From JBGSMF01 sp041740315 (GTDB lineage Bacteria; Chloroflexota; Anaerolineae; Fen-1058): a stretch of 21,734 nucleotides of DNA. Shown here piece by piece: positions 1 through 10,400 of the stretch (the stretch's first letter is position 1; every line of letters starts with the position of its first letter). The notes beneath the pieces are model-generated. The model saw only the letters and a list, made by a program, of their open reading frames with translations, made no database searches and had not been told where the DNA came from. Location of the stretch: positions 1 through 21,734 of the forward strand of contig JBGSMF010000001.1 of assembly GCA_041740315.1 (NCBI GenBank), given 5' to 3'. Made by a program: the position numbers and the translations under genes.

Positions 1-2
1 GC

Positions 3-965
3 GCACACCTGGACATACCCACCAGCGCAGCGCGCCGGGTGCTGCACGCTGTAGCCTCCTGGCCGCTGCTGACTGCCGATGAATTGGCCCTGATGCTCAA
101 CGCGCACACCCGCACGGTGTACGACTCGCTCCACAGCCTGAAAGAGATGGGATTGGTCGAAACGTACCCGGTGGGAAATAGCCAGGGGCATTACCTGTCT
201 CCAATGGGCATCCGGCTGCTGGCCGCCGCGTATGGCCTGCCGCCGGCGCGCTATGCCCGCTTGCGTTACTGGCCCGTCGTGAAAGGCAGCCGTCCTCTGC
301 GCTTCAATTTGCCGGTGTTGGTGAGCAGCCTGGAGCACACCCGCGAGGTGCGGACGTTTTTCGTCAGCCTGGCCCAGCACGCAGAACACTGCCGGCGCGA
401 TCTTTCGCTGGCTCACGAGTTGGTCACGTGGGACGAGGCCGAGTGCCGGCGGTACTACAAGTTCAGAGGCCGCCGCTGGGCCTTGTCGCCCGATTCGAGC
501 GGAAGGTACCGCATCGGCGACCAGGATTACGAGTTCTACCTGGAGATTGACCGAGGCACGGCGTCGCGCCCGCGCCTGGCGCGCAAGTTCAACAACTATT
601 ACGCTTACCTGACCAGCGGCGAGTTCAGGCGCGATGGAGTGCGCTTGCGCCAGGTGCTCATTGTCGTGCCGGACGAAGGGCGGGCGCGGGTGGTGCGGAT
701 GGCAATCATCAACGGGGCACGGTTGTATAACTGCGATGTGCTGCCGGCCTGGATTGCGGTCAAGGATGCGCTGGACGCGCGCGGCCCGGGCGCGCCGGTG
801 TGGCGACATGTGACACGCTGGCGCTTTGAGCACTGCTTTGACGGCTTTCGTTCGCCACCCGAATCGGCGCGGATGATGCTCAATCTGGCAGAGGTGCGCC
901 GCGAGGTTGACAAGCAAAACAGCATAGCGCGGGCGCGTGGGCGCCAGGCAAAAGGAACACAATGA
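3..965 (+). CDS. Replication-relaxation family winged-helix protein, 5' end off the window
   Basis: The reading frame is open to the left edge, and codons 3-38 (AHLDIPTSAARR) run smoothly into the domain, so the GTG at 39 is probably internal and the gene partial. Counting from that GTG, residues ~8-65 form a winged helix (LLTADELALML, then HTRTVYDSLHSLKEMGLVE, then HYLSPMGIRLLA). Residues ~160-205 hold the family's EIDRGT motif followed by a conserved KFNNYYAYL stretch. The architecture matches the replication-relaxation family (Pfam PF13814), whose members are found on plasmids and integrative elements of Gram-positives and Chloroflexota and are thought to act in element replication. The stop overlaps the next start (ATGA, 962-965), which suggests translational coupling. 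Family assignment is from motif recognition; the exact role here is unknown. Confidence 0.75.
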   Translation, partial: AHLDIPTSAARRVLHAVASWPLLTADELALMLNAHTRTVYDSLHSLKEMGLVETYPVGNSQGHYLSPMGIRLLAAAYGLPPARYARLRYWPVVKGSRPLRFNLPVLVSSLEHTREVRTFFVSLAQHAEHCRRDLSLAHELVTWDEAECRRYYKFRGRRWALSPDSSGRYRIGDQDYEFYLEIDRGTASRPRLARKFNNYYAYLTSGEFRRDGVRLRQVLIVVPDEGRARVVRMAIINGARLYNCDVLPAWIAVKDALDARGPGAPVWRHVTRWRFEHCFDGFRSPPESARMMLNLAEVRREVDKQNSIARARGRQAKGTQ

Positions 966-1246
966 ACACACCAACGCAGGCCAGGCGCGTCATTCTGCAT
1001 GTTGCGCACGATTCGCAGGCATCAGCTTTAGGAAGTGTAATCGCCAGGGAATTGGAAAATGGGAACACGGTCGAGCTGCACGCCATTGGCGAAAGAGCCG
1101 TGTACGTTATGACCAAGAGTTTGTGTGTGGCGCAACAACTGTTGGAAAAAGCTCATCAGCGCATGGTCTGCGCGCCGGCGTTTGCGGCGGCGAGCCAGGC
1201 CAGTTGCCGCACCGAGATACGCATCACGGTGATAAATGGGCAGTGA
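962..1246 (+). CDS. SpoVS-like (Alba-fold) small protein
   Basis: A 94-aa protein. From residue ~9 it follows the SpoVS pattern: VILHVAHDSQ, then an ALGSVIARELENG helix, VELHAIGERAV, a KSLCVAQQLL helix, a CAPAF strand and a final EIRITVI strand. SpoVS proteins (~86 aa, Pfam PF04232) are predicted nucleic-acid-binding Alba-like proteins. They influence septation and sporulation in Bacillus but are also common in non-sporulating Chloroflexota and Thermus. An AAAGGA ribosome-binding site lies just upstream at about 951-956, and the ATG overlaps the upstream stop. Next to a replication-relaxation protein it is more likely an element-borne DNA or RNA binding accessory than a sporulation factor; that is inference. 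The protein is more diverged than typical SpoVS, with an extended N-terminus. Confidence 0.7.
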   Translation: MNTPTQARRVILHVAHDSQASALGSVIARELENGNTVELHAIGERAVYVMTKSLCVAQQLLEKAHQRMVCAPAFAAASQASCRTEIRITVINGQ

Positions 1247-1250
1247 GGTG
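1245..1250 (+). promoter_or_regulatory. Ribosome-binding site selecting a GTG start at 1258
   Basis: GAGGTG overlaps the stop codon of the SpoVS-like gene and sits 7 nt before GTG 1258. It sets the start of the LysM gene just ahead of its signal peptide, although the same frame is open back to 937. Confidence 0.6.
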
Positions 1251-1257
1251 TGATAAG

Positions 1258-2385
1258 GTGAAGGGAATCACAAGACACAGGCAGATTGTCTTTGCGTTGG
1301 TAGAGATTTTACTGTTGGCGGCCTGGGCAGGCATTGCATTTGCTGATGGGCCAGGTGGCAATTTGCTTGCCGACTCTGACTTTGAAAGCGGTGATTATTT
1401 CCTGCAGGATTCGATCCCCGAAATTCGCGTGCCTGCTGATTGGTGGGCCTATTGGAGAGAATTGCCGCCGCCCAATTTACCATTGCCCAATAACTGCCCG
1501 CGCGCTGACGATGTAGCGTGCTACTGGGCGCGTCCAGAGTACCAGGGGGTTGATGGCCGCTTGTATCCCAATCGAGTGCACAGTGACAATTATGCGGTGA
1601 AAATCTTCGCACTTGGCCGTATGTATGAGGCTGGGCTGTTCCAGCACGTGGAAAATGTGCCAGAAGGAAGCCTGGTGCGCTTTTCGATTTGGATGATGGG
1701 ATGGCAATGTCACGATCCAGACGCTTGCCAGGGCGGGAGGCGTTCTGATGCGCCAGCGCGCTTTCATTTGCAAGTCGGGATTGATCCGAATGGCGGTTGG
1801 GACCCATGGAGCCAGGACATTATTTGGTCCCAGGATCAAGAATCTTTCGACGAGTGGAAATTATTCCAGGTCGAGGCGTGGATGAAAAATAGCACGGCGG
1901 CAACTGTGTTCACCCGCTCGCGGGCCGAGTGGGATTGGGCACGCATGAATAATGATGTTTACGTGGACGACGCAAGGCTGGAGGTCATTCAAGCGGCTTA
2001 CCCGGATAAACCGTTGCCGGCACCCAGGTTGGTGACCTACACTGTGAGTGGAGGTGAGACGTTTTTCAGCATCGCCTTGCACTGTGGGCTGACGACTGAC
2101 CAGTTGGCAGACATCAACAAATTGCCACCCAATTTTCGCCTGACGGCTGGCGATGTGCTTTGGGTTCCATGGCAAGCGGGTGTGGTAGGCAATCCAATCC
2201 AACTGACAAATACGGCAACGGTTTCTGCGGCTGCACCGTTCCCCATCGCGACATGGCCAGTCAAAGTGCCAGATATCCCGCCCGGCGCGTCGAGTATGGC
2301 AGGGCTGGCAATCACTGTTGTGCTGGGCGTGCTTGTGTTTGTCAGTGTGCTAATGTTTGCCCGGAGGTTGAGTGGGCAAAGATAA
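1258..2385 (+). CDS. Secreted LysM protein with N-terminal signal peptide and C-terminal membrane anchor
   Basis: A 375-aa protein. Residues ~1-31 are a signal peptide: basic KGITRHRQ, then the hydrophobic FALVEILLLAAWAGIAFA, with a likely cut after AFA. The mature part opens with NLLADSDFESG, the usual start of a carbohydrate-binding-like beta-sandwich (family 4/9/discoidin style), and runs ~230 residues rich in W and D. A single LysM motif follows at about residues 259-304 (VTYTVSGGETFFSIALHCGLT, then ADINKL and GDVLWVP). A Pro/Ala/Thr-rich linker leads to a transmembrane helix (AITVVLGVLVFVSVLMFA) and a short basic tail. The expected topology is outside the membrane, held by the C-terminal helix, with LysM binding cell-wall glycan. 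It is the third gene of the operon, 11 bp after the SpoVS-like gene. The specific substrate is unknown. Confidence 0.75.
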   Translation: MKGITRHRQIVFALVEILLLAAWAGIAFADGPGGNLLADSDFESGDYFLQDSIPEIRVPADWWAYWRELPPPNLPLPNNCPRADDVACYWARPEYQGVDGRLYPNRVHSDNYAVKIFALGRMYEAGLFQHVENVPEGSLVRFSIWMMGWQCHDPDACQGGRRSDAPARFHLQVGIDPNGGWDPWSQDIIWSQDQESFDEWKLFQVEAWMKNSTAATVFTRSRAEWDWARMNNDVYVDDARLEVIQAAYPDKPLPAPRLVTYTVSGGETFFSIALHCGLTTDQLADINKLPPNFRLTAGDVLWVPWQAGVVGNPIQLTNTATVSAAAPFPIATWPVKVPDIPPGASSMAGLAITVVLGVLVFVSVLMFARRLSGQR

Positions 2386-2551
2386 CGCAAGTGGATCGGA
2401 AAATGTCAAGGTGTCCCGATCATAAATATGTATTGCCAAAATGGAAGTTAGGCAAATCAAGCCCGAAATTAACTAAAACTCCGGCTGCTTGCTCAAAACT
2501 GACCGCTCTGTTTCGGAAAAACGAGTAGAATTGGCAGGTATCGACAGCCTA
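2386..2551. other. Convergent intergenic spacer
   Basis: 166 bp between the convergent ends of the LysM gene and the large helicase gene. It holds only a weak 6-bp inverted repeat (2394-2399 with 2416-2421, 16-nt loop) without a T-run. No gene or clear terminator was seen. Confidence 0.5.
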
Positions 2552-5500
2552 TCAGCCAACTCCCAACCCCTTCAGAAAATCTATAACTATACCCCTCTCT
2601 AATTCGTCATGGCAGAATTGATTGCGATAGTTGCGCAGGCAACCGTAACAACTTGTGTTGCGTTGTTCACCCCCACATTCACAACGTTCCAGCTTCTCAA
2701 GCGCAGCCTTCAGAACATCTATCAGTGTCTCGTTATCGCGGGCAATGCGGCGGACATGACCAGCTCCTCCAGGGACATCATCAAACAATATCAGAGCGAG
2801 CATCGCGGGATCGCCTGCATAGGGATAAAGACAGCCATCGAGGTCTTGCCGATCTATGTCAATTGCTCTGCTCGCGCCTTCAAGCAAGGCGTATAATAAC
2901 GAAAACCAAAACCCACGGCTGGCATTGGCATACCCTTCGAACTGCAGTTGCAGGATGTCAGTCTTGAATTCGTGGCCGAGATAGAATCGTGCAAGAGTCC
3001 CGTTACAATCGGCTCGCCAGGGTGACTGGTGAGGCTGTGACACCGGTTCATTGCCCAGGAGTGTGTAGCCACATTGGCAACACACTTTGAAGCCCTGGTA
3101 GCCGGCGTGATTAATGACAGCTAACTCCCCATCAGAAGCCGGAATAGCCACGAGTGTTGTTTGTCCCAATGACAGCGTCTTCACTTCGCTTTCCTTTGAT
3201 TTCCCCGAGTAATAGATCCGGCTCGCATATGTCCTTGCCGGCCTCGCTTCGCCGGGTTTGGCCGGCGGTTGCAGACTTGCAATAAAACCAAACTCGGGGA
3301 CAACAAAAATACCCTTATTCCTGCCCTCCAATGGTCTTCCGCAGGCGATACAAACATCGAACTTCTGTCCGGATTCCGCCAACACACGCTGATAGCATTG
3401 GCAATAGTCGCAAACCGCGTACATATACCGTGGCCAATCGCGCCCCGGCACTCTTTTCAAATAACGACTAGTCCACAATTTACCGCCAGCCACAATCTGG
3501 CTACCTGGGGCGTATTCAGATAGAGCAATTCTGAGATCTCGATTAAGTTCCAGCCTCTTGGCTTCATCGCTGTGATGCCATATCTGTAGCTCTACGACGT
3601 CTACTGGGAATCCGTACTTGGGAATAACATTACGACTTGAAAGGTGACTAAGCAGGTATCTCTTTTTTATAGTGTTAATCCTCCGCCAGATAAAATCTGA
3701 CGGTTTGTTCAGTTGCACCAACTGGTTTCGTACTTTCTCCAACGCTTCCACATCAGTTGTTACCTCACGTGTTGCCTTGGTCAACACGCCTTCATTTTCG
3801 TCCAACAAGCCACTCGTCCATCCCCAATCATTAATCTGCATATGGGGCAAAAACTCTTCTGGCACAATGCGTTGTAACGAGATGCCAAGTGCCTGTGGCC
3901 TGGCAGTCAGGTACTCAACAAACAAGTCTGGCCCCGCCCTGCCTTCCCGAAAGAAGAACGATTCCACATCTCCAAACGTTTCCGGGTGCTCTCTCCAGAA
4001 AGCGGCCAGTGCAGTAGCATAGATATGTCTCTTTATGATCTTTTCATTGGCGATCTCGAAGTGCGGTGCACCGATCTCACCAGATACCATTCCCCTTGGG
4101 TTGTTAAAATGCGTCAAGTCATGAGAGCGACGTTGTGCAAAAGTCAAGGCAAAAGCCGTCGAACTAGTACGTCGGCCCGCCCGACCCGCCCGCTGTATGT
4201 AATTGGCGGCAGAAGGAGGAACATTCCGCATAAAGACAGCTTCCAGTTGACCCACATCTACACCGAGCTCAAAGGTGGTCGAACAACTCAGCACGTTGAC
4301 CTCACCCCGGACAAACTGTGTTTGCAGTTCAGCAGCCGCCTCGCTTGTCAATTGAGCAGTGTGTTCTTCGGCCACCAGCCTGATTGGCTCGATTCCCAGG
4401 TAAAGCCTACGATAGTGATTGTCCTTGAAAATTTCTGCCGGATCGCATTGTCGAAGGTGTCCGCTGCACCGATAGGTGGGGCACACGCCTTTGAGATTCA
4501 GCAGGGTGAGATTGTTGCACGTATCGCAATAGTACCACTTTACTCCCGTGCCGATGACGCCAGGGCACAGTTCCCAGAATTCTGGTTTTATACGGTAGAC
4601 GACGCTTTCCCCCGGTAGAGAAACGGCCGAAAAGACATCATGCCAGCAACTTCCTGAATCGTGAAGGCTCAGACTCCTTTCCCATACCTGCCGCAGCATT
4701 TCTCTGCACGTTTCAGGCAATGTTTCTCTCTCCAACCCTTGCTGCATTAAGCGGAGGAGGAAATCCAGACGAGTATTCATTGCACTTTTTCCAGACGGAT
4801 TCCAACTGGCGATGTGCATTTTCGCATTGGAGCCGTTTCCCCGAAAATAATATTCCCGGTTGCGGGGAGAGAAAAACTCATCTTCAGGTGAGACGTGATC
4901 TGGAAAAAGCACGGCTCCTTTGATCCTGAAGCTATCCAAAAGAATCTGGAAGAGAATCCAGACCTGGTCTTCACTTAACCCCAGACGCACTAGTGGACTT
5001 GGCGCGCACCAGAGATCAGGTTTGACCAAGGAGAAGCCAAGACAACCCAATCCCTCCAGGCTATGCCTCCTATCTACCGCCAAAAGCTCGTATAGAACCC
5101 ATTTCCACACTTCGCTCTTTTGCTCCTGGAGGCTTTTCCCGGGAAAAAGCCCTAATCGATCAGCCTCTCGTCGGAGCGGATCAATTAAATCTTGAACACG
5201 CCACCTGTTTTCTATAACACGCTCACGGTTGTCTTGAATGATCTTCAGAATCAGCCGCCTGCGGAGGATCTGGGAATAAGTGCGATTGAGGTAGGGAGCA
5301 AAAAAAGCCGCGTCCTGCCGGCTGTCTGAAAAGATCAACAACTGCCGGCCTTCTCCGCTCAAGCCCGTCCCAGGAGCCGGAGTTGTAGTGGAAACCCACT
5401 CGTCAACAGTTGGATGATCCTCACCAGTCCCATCGGTTCCCACTTTCCGCGGTGGGATTTGTTGATAGAATGCGGTAGCGAGTACACTGGCAGTAGCATC

Positions 5501-7417
5501 AGTGCCTGTCAAAAAACGCCACACGAGACCAGCAGGGCTTTTCGATCCGCACCCTGGACAGGAATGTACTTTACCTTCTCTGGATGGGACTTGTATAACG
5601 GCGAGATGATTAGAAACGTCACAGTTGCATAGTGGTGAAAGGAGTGTAGCCTTGTCAATAGCCCCGCAGGCTGCGCACAGTTTGTAACTTTTGCCTAATG
5701 CTTGTTCCCCATCTCCACCATAACTGACCACTTCGTCTTCATCGTCTGGTACTTGGCCTACTTTCTTGTCCAACAGAAGATAAAACTCCAAATTGCCTAC
5801 ATATTCAAAGTATTGTTTGCCTGGTTGTCTGAGTACAAGTCTGCCGTCAATCTCTTGTACTTCGCCTACAAGATAAACAGCGCCACACTGGCGGCAGGCA
5901 GCTATCTCGAAAACGGCGTATTGTTGCCCTTCGACATTGACCTGCTCGCGTCGTTCCAGGTATAGGCGCCTTGCCGGGCCAGAGGCCAAGTAGGCACCCT
6001 CAATTGCTCGCACAAATAGATGATAACGAGCAGGGATAAGCGACTGGTCATCTCCAGATGGCTTTGCCCTGGCAGCCAGGTCAACCAGCGCCACCAAGTA
6101 TTTCTTGGCGCGAGGGTCATCGCCAAACAGCTCTGTCGCAATGTCATCCAAGTAATGCGGTTCCTTCTCAAGGGCCAGGCGCAGTGCCATTACCCGTTTG
6201 TCGCCTTTCAGAATCTCGTATAGAAACAGCGAGCAATCATCGCCACATGTCCCCAGTGTTGCCTGCAACACCTCTGTCGAAAAACCTGCCCGCCTTCCCT
6301 CGTCAACGAGAACAGAAAGAACTGGGCGTCCGGCGGGAGACCTAACAATCTCCTGCCACCTCATGTATAAAGTGGGGTTCACTTCCCACTGGTTCTGGCT
6401 TAGATCAATCATGCGCTTCCGTGTAGCTTGGATCACATCCTGTCTAGTTGGATCCTCCTCAATCCATTCAATCTGTTCCCCAAACAGTTGGCGGGCAAAG
6501 CGAGCAACCTCCGGGAAATCTTGCTTACCCCTCCCAAGAGTAGCACTTGTGATTATACACTGGAGTCGTCCCATCTCCCCTTCCGCCACGCGGTCTTTGA
6601 GACGCCTCAGCAGCATCGCCATCTCAATACCCTTGGCGCCAGTATAGGTATGTGCTTCATCAATGACTAGGAATCTCCAATGCGTGGCTTGCTCACCGTC
6701 GAAAAAGACATTGTCGTCGGGACGCAATAGAAGATATTCGAGCATTGCATAATTAGTTAGGAGAATGTGAGGTGGGGTGTTACGCATTTGCACACGAGAA
6801 ATCAATTCGTTGGGATAGGGATCCCGTTGAAACACCTTTCTGTACCTCTCGATTGCCTTTGCTTTCTCCTGCTCAGTTTCTCCAGTGTAACGCCCGAAAG
6901 TAATCCGAGCGTAGTCCTTGAGAAGATCGCGCATGCGAGCCATCTGATCATTTGCCAGAGCGTTCATCGGGTACAAAAGAAGCGCCCGAACACCGGGCGT
7001 CAGCTTCCCACACTCGTCTTCCTTGAAAAGGTAATGCAGGATCGGTATCAAGAAAGCCTCAGTCTTGCCGCTGCCCGTCCCAGTCGCCACAACGATGTTT
7101 TGGCTCTGCTGCACCACTTTGCGAATGGCCTCTTCCTGGTGGCGGTAGAGAGGGCGATCCAATGGCAATTTCTCTGAGTGCAAGGCTCGAAAACGCGAGG
7201 ACAGCACACCTTCTTGAATCAATGCTTCAATTGTACTACCGCTTTCAAACGGCGGCGTGGCCTCCAAGATCGGCCCCTTGATAAATTTGCCTGGAACTCT
7301 CAATGCCTCATCAAGCTGTCTCTGGAGGTCGGCGTCTTTGAGACGGAATGTGGTCGAAAGGTAATTGAGATAACTATCTGTAATGGATTGAGTTGTTTGA
7401 ATGGGATCGAGCGACAT
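2552..7417 (-). CDS. Large DEAH-box SF2 helicase with C-terminal DUF1998-type region
   Basis: A 1621-aa protein. N-terminal helicase lobe: YRHQEEAI near residue 92, Walker A GTGSGKT at 113-119, IDEAH at 252-256, SATL at 291-294. A cysteine-rich insert follows (CRQCG, CNCD, CPGCG), then IFSDSRQDAAFFA near 690. The second lobe carries SCSTTFELGVDV and the motif VI arginine finger QRAGRAGRR near 1075-1083. The C-terminal end has the DUF1998 signature: LILFDDVPGGAGH, then Cys at 1579, 1581, 1590, 1593 and 1602. Helicases of this class are core parts of Druantia (DruE), DISARM and Dpd defence loci, and of MrfA-type repair. ATG 7417 is preferred to the TTG one codon earlier because AGGAGG sits 5 nt upstream of it. 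It lies 20 bp after the 1449-aa gene, so the two are very likely co-transcribed. All catalytic motifs look intact. Assignment to a particular defence system is inference. Confidence 0.85.
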   Translation of the reverse strand: MSLDPIQTTQSITDSYLNYLSTTFRLKDADLQRQLDEALRVPGKFIKGPILEATPPFESGSTIEALIQEGVLSSRFRALHSEKLPLDRPLYRHQEEAIRKVVQQSQNIVVATGTGSGKTEAFLIPILHYLFKEDECGKLTPGVRALLLYPMNALANDQMARMRDLLKDYARITFGRYTGETEQEKAKAIERYRKVFQRDPYPNELISRVQMRNTPPHILLTNYAMLEYLLLRPDDNVFFDGEQATHWRFLVIDEAHTYTGAKGIEMAMLLRRLKDRVAEGEMGRLQCIITSATLGRGKQDFPEVARFARQLFGEQIEWIEEDPTRQDVIQATRKRMIDLSQNQWEVNPTLYMRWQEIVRSPAGRPVLSVLVDEGRRAGFSTEVLQATLGTCGDDCSLFLYEILKGDKRVMALRLALEKEPHYLDDIATELFGDDPRAKKYLVALVDLAARAKPSGDDQSLIPARYHLFVRAIEGAYLASGPARRLYLERREQVNVEGQQYAVFEIAACRQCGAVYLVGEVQEIDGRLVLRQPGKQYFEYVGNLEFYLLLDKKVGQVPDDEDEVVSYGGDGEQALGKSYKLCAACGAIDKATLLSPLCNCDVSNHLAVIQVPSREGKVHSCPGCGSKSPAGLVWRFLTGTDATASVLATAFYQQIPPRKVGTDGTGEDHPTVDEWVSTTTPAPGTGLSGEGRQLLIFSDSRQDAAFFAPYLNRTYSQILRRRLILKIIQDNRERVIENRWRVQDLIDPLRREADRLGLFPGKSLQEQKSEVWKWVLYELLAVDRRHSLEGLGCLGFSLVKPDLWCAPSPLVRLGLSEDQVWILFQILLDSFRIKGAVLFPDHVSPEDEFFSPRNREYYFRGNGSNAKMHIASWNPSGKSAMNTRLDFLLRLMQQGLERETLPETCREMLRQVWERSLSLHDSGSCWHDVFSAVSLPGESVVYRIKPEFWELCPGVIGTGVKWYYCDTCNNLTLLNLKGVCPTYRCSGHLRQCDPAEIFKDNHYRRLYLGIEPIRLVAEEHTAQLTSEAAAELQTQFVRGEVNVLSCSTTFELGVDVGQLEAVFMRNVPPSAANYIQRAGRAGRRTSSTAFALTFAQRRSHDLTHFNNPRGMVSGEIGAPHFEIANEKIIKRHIYATALAAFWREHPETFGDVESFFFREGRAGPDLFVEYLTARPQALGISLQRIVPEEFLPHMQINDWGWTSGLLDENEGVLTKATREVTTDVEALEKVRNQLVQLNKPSDFIWRRINTIKKRYLLSHLSSRNVIPKYGFPVDVVELQIWHHSDEAKRLELNRDLRIALSEYAPGSQIVAGGKLWTSRYLKRVPGRDWPRYMYAVCDYCQCYQRVLAESGQKFDVCIACGRPLEGRNKGIFVVPEFGFIASLQPPAKPGEARPARTYASRIYYSGKSKESEVKTLSLGQTTLVAIPASDGELAVINHAGYQGFKVCCQCGYTLLGNEPVSQPHQSPWRADCNGTLARFYLGHEFKTDILQLQFEGYANASRGFWFSLLYALLEGASRAIDIDRQDLDGCLYPYAGDPAMLALILFDDVPGGAGHVRRIARDNETLIDVLKAALEKLERCECGGEQRNTSCYGCLRNYRNQFCHDELERGIVIDFLKGLGVG

Positions 7418-7422
7418 CAAAT

Positions 7423-7428
7423 CCTCCT
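7423..7428 (-). promoter_or_regulatory. Ribosome-binding site of the DUF1998 helicase
   Basis: AGGAGG on the - strand, 5 nt before ATG 7417. It decides between that ATG and the in-frame TTG at 7420, and lies in the 20-bp gap after the 1449-aa gene. Confidence 0.65.
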
Positions 7429-7437
7429 CTGGGATTC

Positions 7438-10400
7438 CTAGTTGATGTTGAACACTTCGATAGGGCCAAAAAGTGGGTGCCCATTTTGTTCTTCTTTCAA
7501 GTAAGTTTCTCGACTCCAGAACAATCTAATGCATATGGGGCAATACATGGCACCGTCGCCGCAACTATCTTCGATAGTAGTGATTTGATATTTCAAAGCA
7601 TCATATTCGAATCTGATGGGGTTGGTTCTGCCAGCTTCCGTCTCCAGTTCAGCCTCTTCTGCCACTTGGAGATTTCCAACAAACCAGTTAGTGCGTAGGA
7701 CTGAGTGATGTCCCGTAAACACTTTTCTGATTCTTTTACCAGTAATTGTAATCTTGTACATCCCTTCATCCAGTTGATAAAGCTGACCCTGATCGACGAT
7801 CGAGCAAATACTCAAAATCTGGCCCTGCCGGATGTCTACTACAGAAACGACTTGGATCAGTTGTGTATTTGGAGCATTTCGATCAGGGCAGGAAGCTTGT
7901 ACCAATGGCTGCCATGGATCTTCGAGCACAAGATGCAACAGGTACTCACCCTTCGGCAAATCGCTTGCGTCTACTTGCAGCGTTACACCTAGTTCACCTT
8001 GCAGTACCTTTTGCTCAATGATAAGCTTGGGCGACACACCAGACATCTTCCACAAGCGAATGATCCTGTCCTGGTCGTCCGTTCTCCCTTTCTCACTCCA
8101 AGTCACTTTCAAGAGGATGGTTCGACCTCGCGAACTTTGAACACACTCTATGTCTTCTGCCTCCCAGCGGGTTCGGATATTAAAGATTGTCACAGCCTCA
8201 ACGGGCGACTGTGATTCACAAAGCGTCAGTGTGAATGTCTGAATCGAGTCGCCTGCCAGCAATGCGTCTTTAAATGCTAGCAAGTCAAATCTGGCCTTTC
8301 CCCTATAGAGCCACTTTTCGTCTTCTTTTGAGTTATTGTCCAAGGCCAACTTGAGACGCCCCTTGGCTGAAGAGGGCAACTCGACAAGGAGAAACAACTC
8401 CGACGTTTTTTCCCAATCGCCCAGCCACATCTCCTCTATGGTGTCACGCCAGGCAACACCATCGTAACCAACAAGCCCCTGCACGCGCCACTTTACCTTG
8501 GGGATGCTGATCACAAGTGGAACCGTCAGTTCGTCCCTGCTTGGCACACGGAAATACAGTGTACCGCTCAAAGTGTCTTCGTCGCCATCAATGCCGATCC
8601 TATAGACATTATTTTGGGCCCCCATGAGTTCAGCTGGTAATTGAGGGATGAATTCGGCGTGTTCGGGCACGAGTATTTCGACATATACCCGCGGCGTTCT
8701 TTCCGCCTCCCATGGCAGATACATGCGTTTGTCAAACTTGACCTGCAACCCCGGAACGTGACACAAAACAGAGCGCCAGTCCGTATACGGCTCCTGGCGC
8801 ACACGGATATTGAATTGTCCTACGGGACATTGGCCCAACAACAATTCATTGGCCAGTAGAACCTCAACCAACCCTTCACCAATATGAGCATCCAATGCTG
8901 TCTGCAATTCGCTAAGCCGATAGTCCTTGCAGTCTTGAGGATTGCTTCCATTGCTTGGAGAGATAGAAAGTCGCCATGACCACAATTCCGCTTCATCTTT
9001 GATAGGAATGCAAATGCGCGGCGGTTCAACATAGACTCCAATATCCTCTGAACAGATGCCTTCCAACTGCTGGCCGCCCACAAAATCGAGAGCAGGAGGC
9101 CTTGCCGAGGAAACTGCAATAGAGGAACGCTGCCCCTGACTGTCCATGATTTGAAGCTCATCAATCTGGTCAAGGTCTAATTGCAGGAGGACATAGTCCT
9201 TCCAGTGGCCGTACAAGGTTCCCCCATTAACAAGGACACAGTTGCCAGGCTCGATGGAGAAATCTTTATGAACGATAAGCCACAGTTCTCCTCTGGGCAG
9301 AACGGGATCCTCAACAAGCTTCCCGGAGCGCCGGTCAAAAGCCAGGCACTTTACTTTGTACGTTGCAACATCTTTTTCCCATCGATGAATTACTCTGCTA
9401 TCGTTCTTCAGGCTGAACCCGTAGTGATCGGCGGGTAAGGGCAGAGGAAATTCGAGTTCTTGGGTCTCTAGCAGGGTTTCAGTGCTCTTGTAGATACGCA
9501 AGGACAAAGTTTGACGTTGCGAGATTAATTCACCCGCTGTCACTTCCAGGCAAGCGCCTGCCCCGCCGCTTGTGGCCTGATAGCGCTGCGAATGAAAATG
9601 AACCACGATCTCGGCCAAGCCATAATCGAGGAAAATCACAGGCGCTCGAAATCTCTGGCCGGTAGTTATATCAACCTCAGCGTCTTCCGGGGGCATTGGC
9701 TGCTTTTTGCGCCCTGTCCACCAATAGTCAAAGCCCTCTAGTATCCGTCTAGGCAAACCTACCTCAGTGGAGGTCTGGATATTGCCTTGAGATGCTTGGT
9801 GAGCTAACGCTACCGAACTGGCCAAAAAGTCTTCAGCAGGCTGGCCGCCATAAAGCAAATACCTACGAATAGGCTCGTCAATTCCTGGGAATGCCTCAGG
9901 GTAGTAAGTAAGCCTCTGCCTCATCTCATTAGTCTGTTCCTGGGACTGCTGCAATTGTTCTGCCAATTGCTTCGCATCAACTTCTAAAACATTCTTATAC
10001 TTACCTTGGCTCTGAGCATCTCGTATTTTACGCTCTATAGCCGCAAGATTAGGATAACGTCCTTTCAATTCTGTTCTCAATTCAGTAGCCACGGTCCGCG
10101 ATTGGCGTAGTGCTGTTACCAGCTCCATATCAACTCGGATGTCGCATTTGCTCAGGCTCTTTAGCTGCTTCTCCGCCTGATTCAATTCTCGTTGGATAGC
10201 CTGACGTCTTGTGTTCAACTCTAGGATTCTCGGTCGTATGTTGTCAAGTTCCCCCTGCGCGCGGACAGTCGCGGTCTGCCTCTCACGTGCTCCTTCTAGC
10301 GCTTGTTCCATCGCGCCGATTGCAATGTCCAAGCCAGGCGTGAGAGAAATGCCTGCATCGACTGCTAATTGTTCCAGGCGCTGCTGCTGTTGGTAAATCT

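Noticed and set aside
937..1257. Upstream extension of the LysM frame over the SpoVS-like gene
   Set aside because: It would overlap a well-supported gene and put ~107 residues ahead of a clear signal peptide. GTG 1258 has its own ribosome-binding site.
1268..1839. Long - strand frames opposite the LysM gene
   Set aside because: Low-complexity translations without a start signal, antisense to a convincing secreted protein.
2394..2421. Inverted repeat between the convergent genes as a bidirectional terminator
   Set aside because: Only 6 bp with a 16-nt loop and no T-tract on either strand.
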